Under the pieces are notes generated by a model. It worked only from the letters and a program-made list of their open reading frames with translations. It was not told the DNA's origin and made no database searches. DNA of 64,000 nt from Pseudo-nitzschia pungens (taxonomy: Eukaryota; Bacillariophyta; Bacillariophyceae; Bacillariales; Bacillariaceae): assembly GCA_037355855.1 (NCBI GenBank), contig CM074763.1, positions 186,001-250,000 on the forward strand, given 5' to 3'. The translations under genes and the position numbers were made by a program. Of the stretch, positions 21,118-32,880 are shown piece by piece. Position 1 is the first letter of the stretch; the number at the start of each line of letters is the position of its first letter.

Positions 21118-23088
21118 GATAGGATTGACTGAGATCTGATTGAAATTGAATTGAATACAATGAGATTGGATCGGATCGAATTGGATGCGTATTTCAGAAA
21201 GAGATGATTTTTCACGGATTCGGAGTCGAAACAGAAAGGTACCGTAGTTGTAATTATGAGAGCAAAGCAGGATGTGAACTAACAATAATAAAACGAAGTA
21301 TCAAGTTTCTGCCGTTACCGGTAGTCTAATGCTTTTGTTTGATTTTCGAGTTCTCGATTCCGATAGGGAACGTAAGGACCCTAAGGTAGCCCACTAGTAC
21401 GCTAGCTCTACATGTAACGTGTAGTCCTACCGATGATCCATGTAAATGATACTACTTATATGAACGGATGGAACACCGTGCACGGCACAGTGCCGAGAGC
21501 GGGCATGATGTTTTTTCGTGAGACACGTCTTTTCTGCAGTCGTCGTCGTCGTCGTCTTGGTTCATTTTCGTTCGCGGTTGGTGATTGGCATTTCGAGAAT
21601 ACATACCGGTAAGGTTTACCGTACAGTATTTTACATCGAACCGATTATCGTACGAGGTACTTCGTAAAATCTTACAGTGGATAGTGGATACGATCGCATG
21701 TACGAGAACCTGTCATTCTTCGACGGAGTTACGAAGTAACCTTAAAACCTTACTTACTACTACTAACCAACTCGACTAGCACTGCCGGCTGGTTTCTCCA
21801 TCTGGACTCGTACGTGTTTCCTGTTGGCGCAAATAACAACGACAGCAAAATGATGGGTGTGTTGATCTGCTGACGTGTAGATAAATTATTCTTGTTATTG
21901 CTTTGTATCATCATCTCTCATTATTGAGAATGATTTTTTGGGTTACAGTTTTCATGTTGTGACCCGCGAACTCTTCTTTCTCTCTCTCTCTCCTTCTCCT
22001 GTGTAGCAACTGTTTCTGTACTCGTACCATTTGGAATGGAATGGGGGTTGAAACGGAACGCAGCACGAACCGCAGATTTCGGTCGGAGGAGTCAGTCGTC
22101 AGCTGTCAAGGTAGAAGGTAAGGCTTACCGGTAGGTTGCGACTAGATCTATTCCAAAATACTTCACACACGTACCGTACCGTAATTAAGGTAACCTTGTA
22201 TATCTAAACCATATATATATATGTATCTCTACCTATGTACGTACCTTATTTATCTGTTGTAGTACTATCGTAACTCTTTTTTATTCATTCGATCGATCTG
22301 TACATCCGGGTATTTTGAACACTTATACATCCGGAATTTTTGAACACTTATATATCCGGGTTTTTTTGACACATACATCCGGATTTTTTGAACACTTATA
22401 TATCCGGGTTTTTTTGACACTTATACATCCGGGTTTTTTGAACACTTATACATCCGGGTTTTTTGAACACTTATACATCCGGGTTTTTTGAACACTTATA
22501 CATCCGGGTTAGTTGAACACTTAAATCTGGATTTTTTGAACAGTTATACATCCGGGTTTTTTGAACACTTATACATCCGGGTTTTTTTGACACTTATACA
22601 TCCGGATTTTTTGACACTTATACATCCGGTTTTTTTTTGACACATACATCCGGATTTGACATCGTTCGGTCGATCTGTATATCCGGGTCTTGAATGTATG
22701 TTTGTATGTAATATCCGTACGTACGCGTACATACGGTAAACTCATTATTTTTCCCGCTCCTCCGAAGCCGCACGTATGTACGGTAACTTACTGGTAAGGC
22801 CTGTACATACGTGTACGACAAATTCATCGTTCCCGAACGCGTACACGGGTAAGAGTAAGATCTTACTGTATTATGGAATGAGAACAATTTACCGGTAACT
22901 TACGCGAGTTTCTTCAGACTTCCTACTACCTACGAGTACGAGCACTCGTACGTACTTTTGTGTCCTCCGCATCCCCAAGATGAGATCACATCACATCACA
23001 TCACATCATACTAAGGTTAAGCCTTACCGTAACCTTACAGTAAAATTGCCGCACAAGCATTATTCAAAAACCAACGGAGTTCCACACC
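21118..23088. other. Intergenic region with a satellite block
   Basis: The Mpv17 leader (21120-21190) has GATTG/GGATC pentamers. GTAAGG/GTAACC words cluster at 21600-21750, 22120-22200 and 22780-22900. CATCA pentamers (CACAT) occur at about 22985-23008. No gene is supported. Confidence 0.55.
22302..22650. repeat. 25-bp tandem satellite, ATCCGGGTTTTTTGAACACTT unit type
   Basis: About fourteen diverged tandem copies of a unit near 25 bp (ACATCCGGGTTTTTTGAACA plus CTTAT). Some units lack AA or vary in the T run. A related half-unit without the T tract lies at 22643-22690. No unique spacers separate the units, so this is not a CRISPR array. Confidence 0.9.
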
Positions 23089-23790
23089 ATGGCGAACGGA
23101 AAGCATGGGTCCATCGTACCGACGATGCTGTTGCTGCGGTCCCTGCTGGTCCTCTCGTTGGCCTCGACGCACACGGCGCTGGCCTTTCTCTCGGAACGCA
23201 GAGGGGATGCTCGTTCGATCGGAAGCCATATCGGCATCGGCGGCGGCATCCACCGGGGAGGACCTCGCGGGTCGCGGGTTCTGAGGATTCCAGCCTTCCG
23301 TTGTTTGCGGAAATCAACCATTCCTCCGCAACAGCAGCAGCGCGCCGCGCCCACGGCACTATACCAGTCCTACCAACCCAGGGACGGCCTCTTTGCCGGA
23401 CTGGCGGAGATCGGGATGGGGTGTTCCATCGGGGTCCTGTACAGCGAATACTACATTGCCACCACCGGGTGCGGACCCCCGGACCTAAGCGACGCGCTGG
23501 AACGCTTCTGTTACCAGGGAGTCATCGTGTTGGCGGGGCTGGCGGTCTTTGTCCGCGCGGCGACCTTCTTTGCGTCTTCGCTGGAAGACCTGGCCGAAAT
23601 CTACGGGGGACCGCTGCTGCGCAAGTCGACGCTGTACCAGGTGCGGGTTGCGGAATACCTGGCCCTCATCGCGGTGGTCGGTGCCGTGGTGGCGCTGCTG
23701 GCCCAGGAGGGGAGGGGGGCGACGATGGACGGATTGTCGGGAATCGACATTCAGTGGTGTCGGGCCGTCCGGGGAGACAGCCTGCCGTAG
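23089..23790 (+). CDS. Unknown small membrane protein with plastid-type targeting
   Basis: 233 residues, one exon. Residues 12-32 are a signal peptide ending THTALAFLSE, which fits the heterokont A-F plastid cleavage motif. An Arg/Gly-rich transit-like region follows to about residue 98. Then come GLAEIGMGCSIGVLYSEYY, a helix at about 143-162 (VIVLAGLAVFVRAATFFASS) and another at about 190-208 (YLALIAVVGAVVALLAQ). Glu/Asp residues flank the helices (LEDLAEIYGG). I do not recognise the family. Two or three membrane helices in the plastid envelope or thylakoid is an inference from composition. Confidence 0.7.
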   Translation: MANGKHGSIVPTMLLLRSLLVLSLASTHTALAFLSERRGDARSIGSHIGIGGGIHRGGPRGSRVLRIPAFRCLRKSTIPPQQQQRAAPTALYQSYQPRDGLFAGLAEIGMGCSIGVLYSEYYIATTGCGPPDLSDALERFCYQGVIVLAGLAVFVRAATFFASSLEDLAEIYGGPLLRKSTLYQVRVAEYLALIAVVGAVVALLAQEGRGATMDGLSGIDIQWCRAVRGDSLP

Positions 23791-24117
23791 TGGTAGCAGT
23801 AGTAACAGTGGTAGCAATTCTTAGGAGTTCGTTGTCTCGCTTTTTACGGTCCTCTCGCAGGCGCTCGTGAGCTGTCGAAAACACCTGTTCTTTGGGCTTC
23901 TGAAAGTCTCTCGTAAATGAAACAAAAACGCTGAAGATTTCCTGTGGCTCTGTAACCCTGTTCGCTACTCCAAAGTATTCGTTCATTCGCAAACATTTTG
24001 CCTTCGTTCGTTCGATTTTTTCACGCAACGCAGAAACCTGATGGATTGCACCAAGCGTGAACAGTCCAGTTGCGGTTGCCCTGAATGAAACAACTTCCTC
24101 CTTTCTCCATACAACCG

Positions 24118-25187
24118 ATCTGCACCTCTATCGCGTCAAACGATATGCACCTCTATTGCAAACCGATCCGCACTTGCAATAGAGGTGCAGATTGGTTTGC
24201 AATAAAGGTGCGGATCGGTATTTCACCGTAGAGGTGCGGATCGGTTTGCAATAGAGGTGCGTATCGCAATAGATGTGCAGATCAGTTGACGCCATAGAGG
24301 TGCAGATTGGTTTGCAATAGAGGTGCGGATTGGATCGCGACAGAGGTGCGGATCACCATAGAGGTGCGGATCGGTATTTGCGATAGAGATACGGATCGGA
24401 TCGCGATAGAGGTGCGGATCGCAATAGAGGTGCAGATCAGTTGACGCCATAGAGGTGCGGATCGCGATAGAGGTGCGGATTGGTTTGCAGTAGAGGTGCA
24501 AACCGGTTTGCAATAGAGGTGCGGATTGGATCGCGATAAAGGTGCGGATCGGTATTTGCAATAGAGGTGCGGATCAGTATTTGCAATAGAGGTGCGGATC
24601 GGTATTTGCGATAGAGGTGCGGATCGGTATTTGCGATAGAGGTGCGGATCAGTATTTGCAATAGAGGTGCGGATCAGTATTTGCAATAGAGGTGCGGATC
24701 GGTATTTGCGATAGAGGTGTGGATCGGTATTTGCGATAGAGGTGCGGATCGGTATTTGCAATAGAGGTGCGGATCAGTATTTGCAATAGAGGTGTGGATC
24801 GGTATTTGCGATAGAGGTGCGGATCGGTATTTGCAATAGAGGTGCGGATCAGTATTTGCAATAGAGGTGCGGATCGGTATTTGCGATAGAGGTGCGGATC
24901 AGTATTTGCAATAGAGGTGCAGATCGGTTGACGCAATAGAGGTGCGGATTGGTATTTGCAATAGAGGTGCGGATCGGTATTTGCGATAGAGGTGCGGATC
25001 GGTATTTGCAATAGAGGTGCGGATCGGTATTTGCAATAGAGGTGCGGATCATCGGTATTTGCAATAGAGGTGCAGATCGGTTGACGCAATAGAGGTGCAG
25101 ATTGATGTGCAATAGAGTTGCAGATCCCGATATGCAATCTGATTCGCACCTTTATCGCCTCAACCGATCCGCACCTCTATCGCTATA
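24118..25187. repeat. 1-kb 25-bp satellite with inverted end units
   Basis: About forty copies of a 25-bp unit (AATAGAGGTGCGGATCGG plus TATTTGC) run head to tail from about 24178 to 25125. Variants carry TTGACGC or TTTGC in the second half. At both ends (24118-24176 and about 25138-25187) the units are in the opposite direction (CCGATCCGCACCTCTATCGC). The array holds open minus-strand frames made of repeated peptides; these are by-products. Confidence 0.93.
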
Positions 25188-25827
25188 ACAACGCGAGTTG
25201 ATGGTGTGGTGTGGGGTAGCGTAACCAAACCAATTCCCGCCCTGCCAAGAAATCAAATGCAATCGACGATACTGCACCACTCGTAGAGTGCAATATTGCG
25301 CCACGGACCGCAGTGGTCTGTGAATTGCGAACTGTGAATTGCAAACTGCGAGCTGCAAATCCAATTCGAAGGAACTTCTGGTTTGGTTTGAATGGGACTG
25401 CTCGACTCACTCCATCGGTGTTCTACACGTAGCAGAGTGAAACTATGGTATGGCACCGAAAGAATTCCAAATCACTCGCTCCGAAGTACGTGTACTTAGT
25501 GAATGTGATTGGTTGAAACCGAATCCCACAGCACCGCTCCGCACTAGCTTTCGAACGAATCGCAAGCACGATCGTCATCGAATCCCCGACTTGGCTGTGC
25601 TCCGAACCGGCAAACAAACGGACTCGTCGTGGATCCGCTCAATTTCATTTTTAATTTAGAATCCAGTCCAATCTAATCCAATCCAATCTAATCCAATCCA
25701 GTCCAATCTAATCCAATCCAATCCAATCCAATCAATCCAATTGATCCAAATGAATCTAGTCCAATCCAAATGAATCATGGAACAGCGTCCCAACGCGTTT
25801 GAATGGTCACTGGACACTGGACACTGG
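25188..25827. other. Intergenic region downstream of the Asp-box gene
   Basis: A dense (CCAATCTAAT/CCAAT) pentamer tract covers about 25668-25760. Two near-identical short words (TGTGAATTGCGAACTG) repeat at 25318-25350. No gene is seen. Confidence 0.55.
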
Positions 25828-27469
25828 TCACTGGTCTTCGCCTTGTACTTGGACCTGCTTCGGGTCGACACCATCCTCGCCGTGCTCGGATTCCAATTCG
25901 GATTCCAATTCGAATTGAAGTTCCATCTCCAACGGAGTCGCCCAGAGATGCCGTCCATCCGTGTGCGGACTATGTCCCAGGCTCGCCCAAAACAGGTACG
26001 GCCGCCTTCCAATGGCATCGAAGTTTCCATTGCTATTGCTATTGCTATTGCTATTGCTTCGGTACGCGTGCGAGTACGTGTATTCGTGTTTTTGTTTTTG
26101 TTTTTGTTCGTGGCGATGATCGGTGTGTTCTTGTTCGGGATCCAGGAGGGAGGGGTACCACATGCGGGTCGTGACGGCGGCCACCTCCGGGGGCAGGTCC
26201 GCAATCCCGTACAGCTTCTCGGCCGCGCTCCAGTCCTGCAACCGCCGATCGCGCGAGGTGGAAACGTACAGCGACGATCCCCCCAAGCATCCAATTGTGG
26301 CCACGAACCACGGCTTGTTTTGCCGCTGCATCCGCCGCTGCCGTTGTTGCTCATGGTCGAAGTCGCTGTTGCTGTTGCTGTCGCTGTCGCTGTCGCTGTC
26401 GGTTTCGACATCGACATCTTCTCTCCGAACCAGCCCATAGATCGTGCACTCCCGAACGCTGGGAATGCCCGGTATGGTGGTGGTTTGGCACACGTGCTCC
26501 CGCGGATCGAGATCGTCCCCATCGTTCTCGGTGTTCGAATCGTAGGGGTTGGCGAATCGGACCGAGTAATCCGTTCCGTTCCAAGCCCGCCAAGAGGTCG
26601 GATCCAGCAGGTGCCGGGTCCGCGCAATGCAAATCCCCGCGGGCTGCGCTCCCACCGGATTGCGGTTCCACATGGCAACGTAATAATAGTCACCGTCGTC
26701 TGGACTGTCGACGCCATTGTCAGCTTTATCGTAAACACCATCGTCATCGTCATAGTCATAGTCATCGTCAAAGCCTTTGCAGTCATTGCAACCGTCGTTG
26801 GTAGTGTCCGGCTCGTCCTCGTCCCTCGAACCACTTTGTTGCGGCTCGTCCTCGTCGGTGCCGGGACGAGAACCCGCGCGGGTTCTTCGGATCGCGTTCG
26901 CGTTTGCGTTCGAGGGAACGCGAAGCACGTTGCTGGGATCTCCCCATCCGGACGCGAGTTGGGTTTCGTTGTATTTGTAGGGAACGGCCGCCACCAGGTG
27001 GCGAGGTGGCTCGGAAGCGTGCTCCCACGTTCTTCCGAAATCGTGCGACACCGCCAGTCCGAGGCTGACTGTCCAGCAGCGGGGGTACCCCACTCGGTTG
27101 CGGCCTCTGCGAGAGCGGTCCAATCGTCGTCGTCGTGGGGAGTGGTCCTGGTACCGGTACCGGTAGTGGTATTGGTATTGGTATTGGTATTGGTATTGGT
27201 TTCGTGGACGTGGCCGTCGAAGGGAATCCTTCCTCCTCTGCAGTGGGTCCGCTCCATTCCAGTGATTCTCACCAAGAGAGGTGGTGGTACAGGCATTGTA
27301 GAGATCCCCCGGAAATTCTGAATGACGCAGAGTGAGCAAAAAACGACAAGAAAGTAGGAATCGCGCTTTGTTCCAATTGCCACTTTTCCAATCGAGCAGA
27401 ACAGAACAGAACAGAACAGAACAGAACCATAACCATAACCATATAGACACACATAGTCCTACACATATA

Positions 27470-27503
<34 letters not shown>

Positions 27504-28163
27504 CATAAACCCACCTGTGTGAACAAGAGCGACCACCGTTCCGTTTCCAAAGCTCACTGTGGTATCCAGAAATTCGTTTCCGGCAAACATGGATGGATCG
27601 GGGTTTCTCGTAGCGTTCCAGGCTGTGCGACACGAACGGGTCTGGTCGAAGAGCGTGGGACCCTGCATTTCGTGGTACCCAACGGCGCCCGTCACCATGC
27701 GAACAATGGTTGAATTGGATTTTGACTTTGACTTCAAATTCGAATTCGAATTCGAATTCAAATTCGAATTCGAATTGGATTTTGACTCGAAAGATGTTGT
27801 TCTCGCGGGCTTGTCGTCGCCTTCGTCCACGACAAAGGCGCGAGCCGGGGTGTCGGGAATATCGATCGCGTGGCATTTCTTCCAGGTCTCCAGAGAACTC
27901 CACACGGATTGTGGCGAGCCGGCGACTCGGATGGACAGTTTTTGCATCGACGGTGGCGGCGTTGGATTCGTTTGGGTTTGCGTTTGCGTTTGCATTTGCG
28001 TTTGCATTTGCGTTTGCGTTTGCGTTTGCGGAACCGGGAGAGAGGCCATCGCTCGAAGCGGCGGCTGCTCCCCCAGTACTGACTGCGCCAGGAGCCACAC
28101 GAGAAGGATGCCCCTAGGAACGGGCTTCGCTCGAATCGGAATCGTCCTCCAAACGGAACTCAT
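25828..28163 (-). CDS. Secreted Asp-box/beta-propeller glycosidase-like protein, one intron
   Basis: Predicted 712 residues from exons 28163-27515 and 27317-25828. The intron 27514-27318 (197 nt) starts GTGGGT, ends CATTCAG, and joins in phase 1 to restore ALVHTEFPGDLYN. The start MSSVWRTIPIRAKPVPRGIL opens a signal peptide (WLLAQSVLG). The Asp-box AVSHDFGRTW, the signature turn of sialidase-like propellers, is coded near 27050. Other propeller-like pieces are WGDPSNVL, YYYVAMWNRN, VRECTIYGLV and RRPYLFWASLGH. This suggests a five-bladed sialidase/arabinanase-type fold, but no catalytic set could be assigned. Repeats code long runs of QT, SN, YQ, DS and NS dipeptides, and an Asp-rich insertion sits near 26750. 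The C-terminus is Glu/Leu-rich. A longer in-frame start reaches 28565 but lacks signal-like sequence. Confidence 0.7.
27318..27514 (-). other. Intron of the Asp-box gene with CA and AGAAC repeats
   Basis: It contains a (CA)n run at about 27471-27500 and an (AGAAC)n run at about 27402-27426 on the plus strand. Borders GTGGGT and CATTCAG fit phase 1. Confidence 0.8.
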
Positions 28164-29592
28164 CGCGCTCGACCGCCTGCAAATTGCATTCAACGGTTCG
28201 ATTACGATTGATTCCTTCACTCCGTCCGTGGTCTGTTTTGTTTCTTGTCGTTTGTGTTTTTTCTTTTGTCGTTTGTCGTTTGTCTTTTGTCGTTTGTGTC
28301 CGGTTACGATCCCAGAAGATGCATCATCATCATCGCCATCGCCATCGCCATTGTCGTCATCTCGTGAGTTTGTGTTCTTTCGTGCGATCTGCGATCCCGA
28401 AGAACAAAAGATTGTTTTGATTTGTCGATTGCGATCTTCTCGTGTCGCAAATCGCAAACCCGAACTCTGCTGCGGGGCTTTCGATGGGCGACACTTTCGA
28501 GTCCCGCAAATGACTGACTCAAAGGACGGGAGATCCCACCACAAGAAGACCACCAGCAGCAGCACAAGAATATTACCACAATATTAGTATATCATAATAA
28601 CAACAAAAAGCAGCAGCTTCCAATACCAAGATTGTTGGCTCTCTTGTTGCTGTGATGGATGGTGCTAGGTTGTGACGACAAGACCCACTAGGCCAGCATG
28701 GCGTCACAACTTTTCGGTTCGAGAGAAAGAGTCGATCCCAAAAAAAAAATCCTAGCACTGCTTTCTGGATGGAAACGATCTTTTTCCGTTATTGCAGCAG
28801 CGTTGCTTGCTGTTGGTCACCCTGCCTCGTCTACTACTATGCTACTAGACGGTGTGTTTGTTTGCACTACTCTGCTACGCCACATCTGGTCTGTCCGGGT
28901 CCTACTAGCAGGTACTACCTTGGCGAGAGTGTTGACCTGCCTTGGTGATTGGTCCCGTGAGATCCGTTGTTGCTGTTGTTGTTGTTCCGTTGGCAAGTCG
29001 GAAGGACTCGGGGGAATCGGACAAAACAAATACTACTGCAAGCCTTGGCCAGAATTGAGATCTTTGATGGCCGGTACACGCCGTGGTCGACACGAGCTCT
29101 CCGCAACAGGTTAGGTGCTACGTTTGAAGAAAGATATATATATATATATATATGCACAAGATTGATGTAGCAATTCAATTGTTGACGCACAGGTTGCCAT
29201 TTGAATGATGCATCGTGAACCGGTCGGCATTATCCAAGCCCTGCTAATCGTATCGTACCGGTGTCAAAAAAAACTGATGAACATTGTGAAAGGGTATTCT
29301 CTTTGATTCAACATTCAAGTATTCAATACCGTACAAATATGTTGCTTTATTCATGTATGTATCGTATTTCGCACTATCTATGAAGCCCATGCAATAATAT
29401 TCTAACCCTCCATTCCCTGATTCGATTCGATTCGATTGAATTCGATTTCATTTCATTCGATGTCGTCTGCGTTCGATGTTACTACAATGTGTATCCAACG
29501 ACTATGTTTACACACGCCAGACCACAGTCAATGTGTACCGATTGATTGATTGATTGATTGGTTCATTCATTCACTCACTCATTCATTCATTC
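28164..29592. other. Intergenic region, possible small frame
   Basis: A TTTGTCGTTTG tract lies at 28232-28300 in the leader of the preceding gene. A 138-codon plus frame at 28698-29114 has one hydrophobic stretch and a Cys run coded by TGT repeats, without recognisable features; not called. A (TA)n run is at 29134-29152. (GATTC)n lies at about 29418-29440 and GATT repeats at about 29540-29560. Confidence 0.5.
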
Positions 29593-31468
29593 CTACCGCA
29601 TCTCGAACAAGGACTGAGCAAACACCTGGCACTGGTCGACAAAATCTTCCTCGGCCGCCGCCTCGTCCGTCGGATCGACGCACAACAGCTTGTACGCGTG
29701 CTCCACCAGGCTCTGTTCCCCCCTGGCCGACGAGCTGATAATGTCGGTCAGCAGCACGCGCTTTTGCTTGGGAGATATGCGCCCGTCGCTCGACAATTGT
29801 CGCAGCGCGGCGATGCACTTTTGCCGGACCTCGCTCCTCGTGAGTTTTCCCGGCCGCTGGATCCGATCGCTGTTGTTGTTGTTGTTGTTGTTCTTGCTGC
29901 TGCTACCGCCCTTGCTCTTTTGTTCCAGCAGCTCCATCACGGACATGCCCCTCGAGTTGGAGCGTTGCTCATCGTCGTCGTCATCATCGTCATCGTCGTC
30001 ATCAAAATCGTCGTCGTCATCGTCGTACTCCCGGTCTTCGTCGTCGTACTCGTCGTCCATGTCGTCGTTCGTATCACCATTGAGGCCGTTGCCGTTGACC
30101 TTGCTGATCCGAATGATCGATCCGGGAGGAAGCCCGGTGCCGTCGGAGCTGCCCATGCCCAGAACACCGTCCAGGCCTCCCAGTCCGAGGTCTTTCAGAA
30201 AGTCCAGGCTCGGCGACAGTTTGGATCCGCCGTTCTCTCCGTCGGATTTGTTGTCCGAATCGTCCCCCAGGATGGGACCGAAATTTTCAATGCCCAGAAT
30301 GCTCTCGATTTCCGTCCGATCTCCGTCATCGCCGTCCTCTTCCTCCTCGTCGTCGCTCGCTCGACCGCGCTTCCGGCGCTTGCTGCGGAGATTTTGCAAC
30401 ACATTGTCGCTGAACGGATCCGGCGACGACCCGATGCTCTTGGAAGACGACGACGACGACGACGACGACAAGGACGTTTTCGTGGCCTTGTTGCTGCTCT
30501 TGAGGGCCCGCTTGGCCGCCTCGCTGTCGGCGTGCCACGACGAGTGGTGATAGGTCATGTACCACCGTCCCCCGACCTTTCGAAAAATGTTCGTGGCCGT
30601 CAGTTTGTTGACGAGTTCCGATTTGCGCTTCTGCCCCCGGACAAACCGCCGCGCGTACACCTCTTCCACACAGGTCACCACGGCGGTGGTGGCCTTGACG
30701 GTGAGCTGTATTTCCCGGGGGTCGATCCACGTCCGCTGGAAGCTCCCGGCGGAGGACTCGAACATGCGCTTCCACGTCGACAAAATATCGTTGACTCCCG
30801 GTGAGTGGTTTGAAGGACGGGTGGATGCAAACGCAGGACCGGTCCTTGAGCCACAGGCGATCCATTTCCCGAATGTCCTTTTCGCTAAAGGCCCGATAAA
30901 AGGCCGAGTTTGCCTGGAGCACCAGGCCGCAGTCGTCGACGTGCGTCTGGGAGATTTCCGCGGACCGCTTTGCCGCCGTGTCGTAGTCCTCTTCCTTGAC
31001 GGCCTTGTACAGCTGTTCCTCGGCCTCGCTGACCTGCTCCTCCAATTGAAACTCGGCCGACCCCTCCTTTATGAGCGGCGGGCTGATGCTGGCAACCTTT
31101 TTCATTTCTTTTTCAAAGTCAAACGGTGGATCGATGGGGTTGTTCAGGATTCGATCGATCTCGGCTTGTGCCTTGGCCAGTCGGTGTTGGCGGGATCCGC
31201 TTTCGCTATCTTCGTTGTCGTTGTTGTCGTCTTTGGGGGACGGAGAAGGAGAATTGTTGTCGTTTGTGTTTGCCATGCAAGTACGTATCCTCGAAGACGT
31301 CTTTGAATTCAACGGGCTTCCACCAAAAAATAATACAACGTGATGGTTGCGTTCACTGGAGGAAATAGCGGGGCAGGTTACCCATGCTTGTACCAGGACG
31401 GAAGGGACTAGGAATCCTCCCACCACAAGAACTGCGGCGTATGCGATACGTTGATGAAGGCGAAACAT
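29593..31468 (-). CDS. UVR-motif plus SnoaL-like (NTF2 fold) protein with long acidic tail, one-base frame break
   Basis: The start at 31468 gives a signal-like leader (VLVVGGFLVPSVLVQAW), likely for plastid import. A UVR-type helical pair is at about 145-180 (EEQLYKAVKEEDYDTAAKR), the element used by UvrB/C and some plastid Clp adaptors. A SnoaL/NTF2 domain follows from about 185 (FYRAFSEKDIREMDRLW, then CIHPSFKPLTG) and continues in another frame with DILSTWKRMFE, ATNIFRKVGGRWYMTYHHSS. The switch is at a CCC run near 30797-30799, where one extra base separates the two halves. Joined length is about 624 residues. The rest is low complexity: Ser run, acidic Asp/Glu runs coded by GAC/GAT repeats, then a conserved-looking C-terminus (LTRSEVRQKCIAALRQLSS). 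Function unknown; NTF2-like proteins often bind small ligands. Confidence 0.72.
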
Positions 31469-32880
31469 TGCAACTAGGAGTTGAGTTGAGTTGAATTGAA
31501 TTGAATTGTCCGCGTCAAAAAGGCGGTATACTCTAGAAGCAGAAGTCGCTCGTTCGAATGAATGGCACTTGGTCAATAGAAGTACCGTATATGTTTTCTG
31601 CTGTGATGATGTTGATGTTGATGATTCCACCTTACGGATTGCTAGCAGCAAAAGCGTTGTGCCACTTTCATGGCACTCTATCGGGCAGAGCACTGGTTCG
31701 TTTGGATTCGTGTGAGCTCCGCTCGACAATGCTTCCCGTTTGTGTCGCGTTTTGGTTCAGTTTGTAGTTTCACGGAGTTACGGTAAGGTTACGGGAGTTC
31801 CAGAGCTTTCGGCGGTCGATTGTTCTTTCGGTTGAGGGCACGATAATTACGGCACATGACTTCTTGGGATGTGCGGTAGGCGAATGCTATGGTGAAAACG
31901 CCTCTTGAGCCTGGCCTGTCATACGTCAGAAGAGGGAATGAATCCATCATCAATCGTGTTCCGAGTCACACTCCCTCGAATGAATAATAAGGTAAGTTAC
32001 TGTAAATTAACCAATGCTTCTACTAAGTACGAAGTACGAAGTAAGTTAAGATCTTACTTAATACCTACCGGTACCTGGTAAGATTTACAGTAAGGTTGAC
32101 TATCAAAACAATCGACGCGGAGAACATACTCGTACTCGTGCATCATTTCGCATCATCCTCATTTGGATCTCAGAACGAGTGTTAGTAGTACTACACGTAG
32201 CGCTTTTTCTAGTAATGGCGAAATTACGAATTGGTGCTTACGAGTATTGGTCGTGAAGCAAAAGATATCCTTACATCATGATCCTGCACTATTTATTTTG
32301 AATGCAAAGCAGAACACAATCCATCTTGTTAGTCGGATGAGAAGGAAAAAAGCTGTTGCTAAATTGATTACTCTGTTGCTGTATGGTTTGTTGCAATGTC
32401 CATCGCCCAAATCCATACCATCAGCACCGTGTATCGTAAAAAATACAGTAATAATGATGCATCTTTTTGGGAAAAGTTGCGAGAATACCAGGCCCACCTC
32501 TACGCATACAGCTATTGCATTATAACATGAATAATGATTTGAGATCAATATCAAAGCAGTAATACAACTAATTGTTCTTTGTCTTGGAACTGCTACTAGT
32601 AAGGTATGGTTCGTTCGTTGTCTGTTCCAGGTCATGCCATTGCCGTAAGATGCACCATCATCCACATACTTTTCAGTCGCAGTGGCTCGTGCTAGAGAGG
32701 AAAATCAATCTCTATGGCATTCGTGGTTTGTGGCGAGATGACTCCTTTCTGCATGGTACCGATTGTTCCAGGAGACAACAAACATTCTTTCGCTATCCAA
32801 GATGCTATTATCATCATACCATTATGGCAGTATGTTTCGTACAATATCGATGTCGTATTATTATGCTCTTCGATAGACCA
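31469..32880. other. Intergenic region
   Basis: The leader of the UVR-SnoaL gene has AATTC/AACTC pentamers at 31478-31508. GTAAG/CTTAC words cluster at 31985-32100. No supported gene. Confidence 0.55.

Noticed and set aside
24223..25149. Minus-strand frames of repeated IRTSIANTDPHLY-type peptides
   Set aside because: These are 25-bp satellite by-products; the peptide cycles through frames and there is no unique sequence.
24118..25187. Possible CRISPR array
   Set aside because: Units are adjacent without unique spacers and this is nuclear eukaryotic DNA.
28698..29114. 138-codon plus-strand frame
   Set aside because: One hydrophobic stretch and a Cys run coded by TGT repeats; no family resemblance and no neighbour support.
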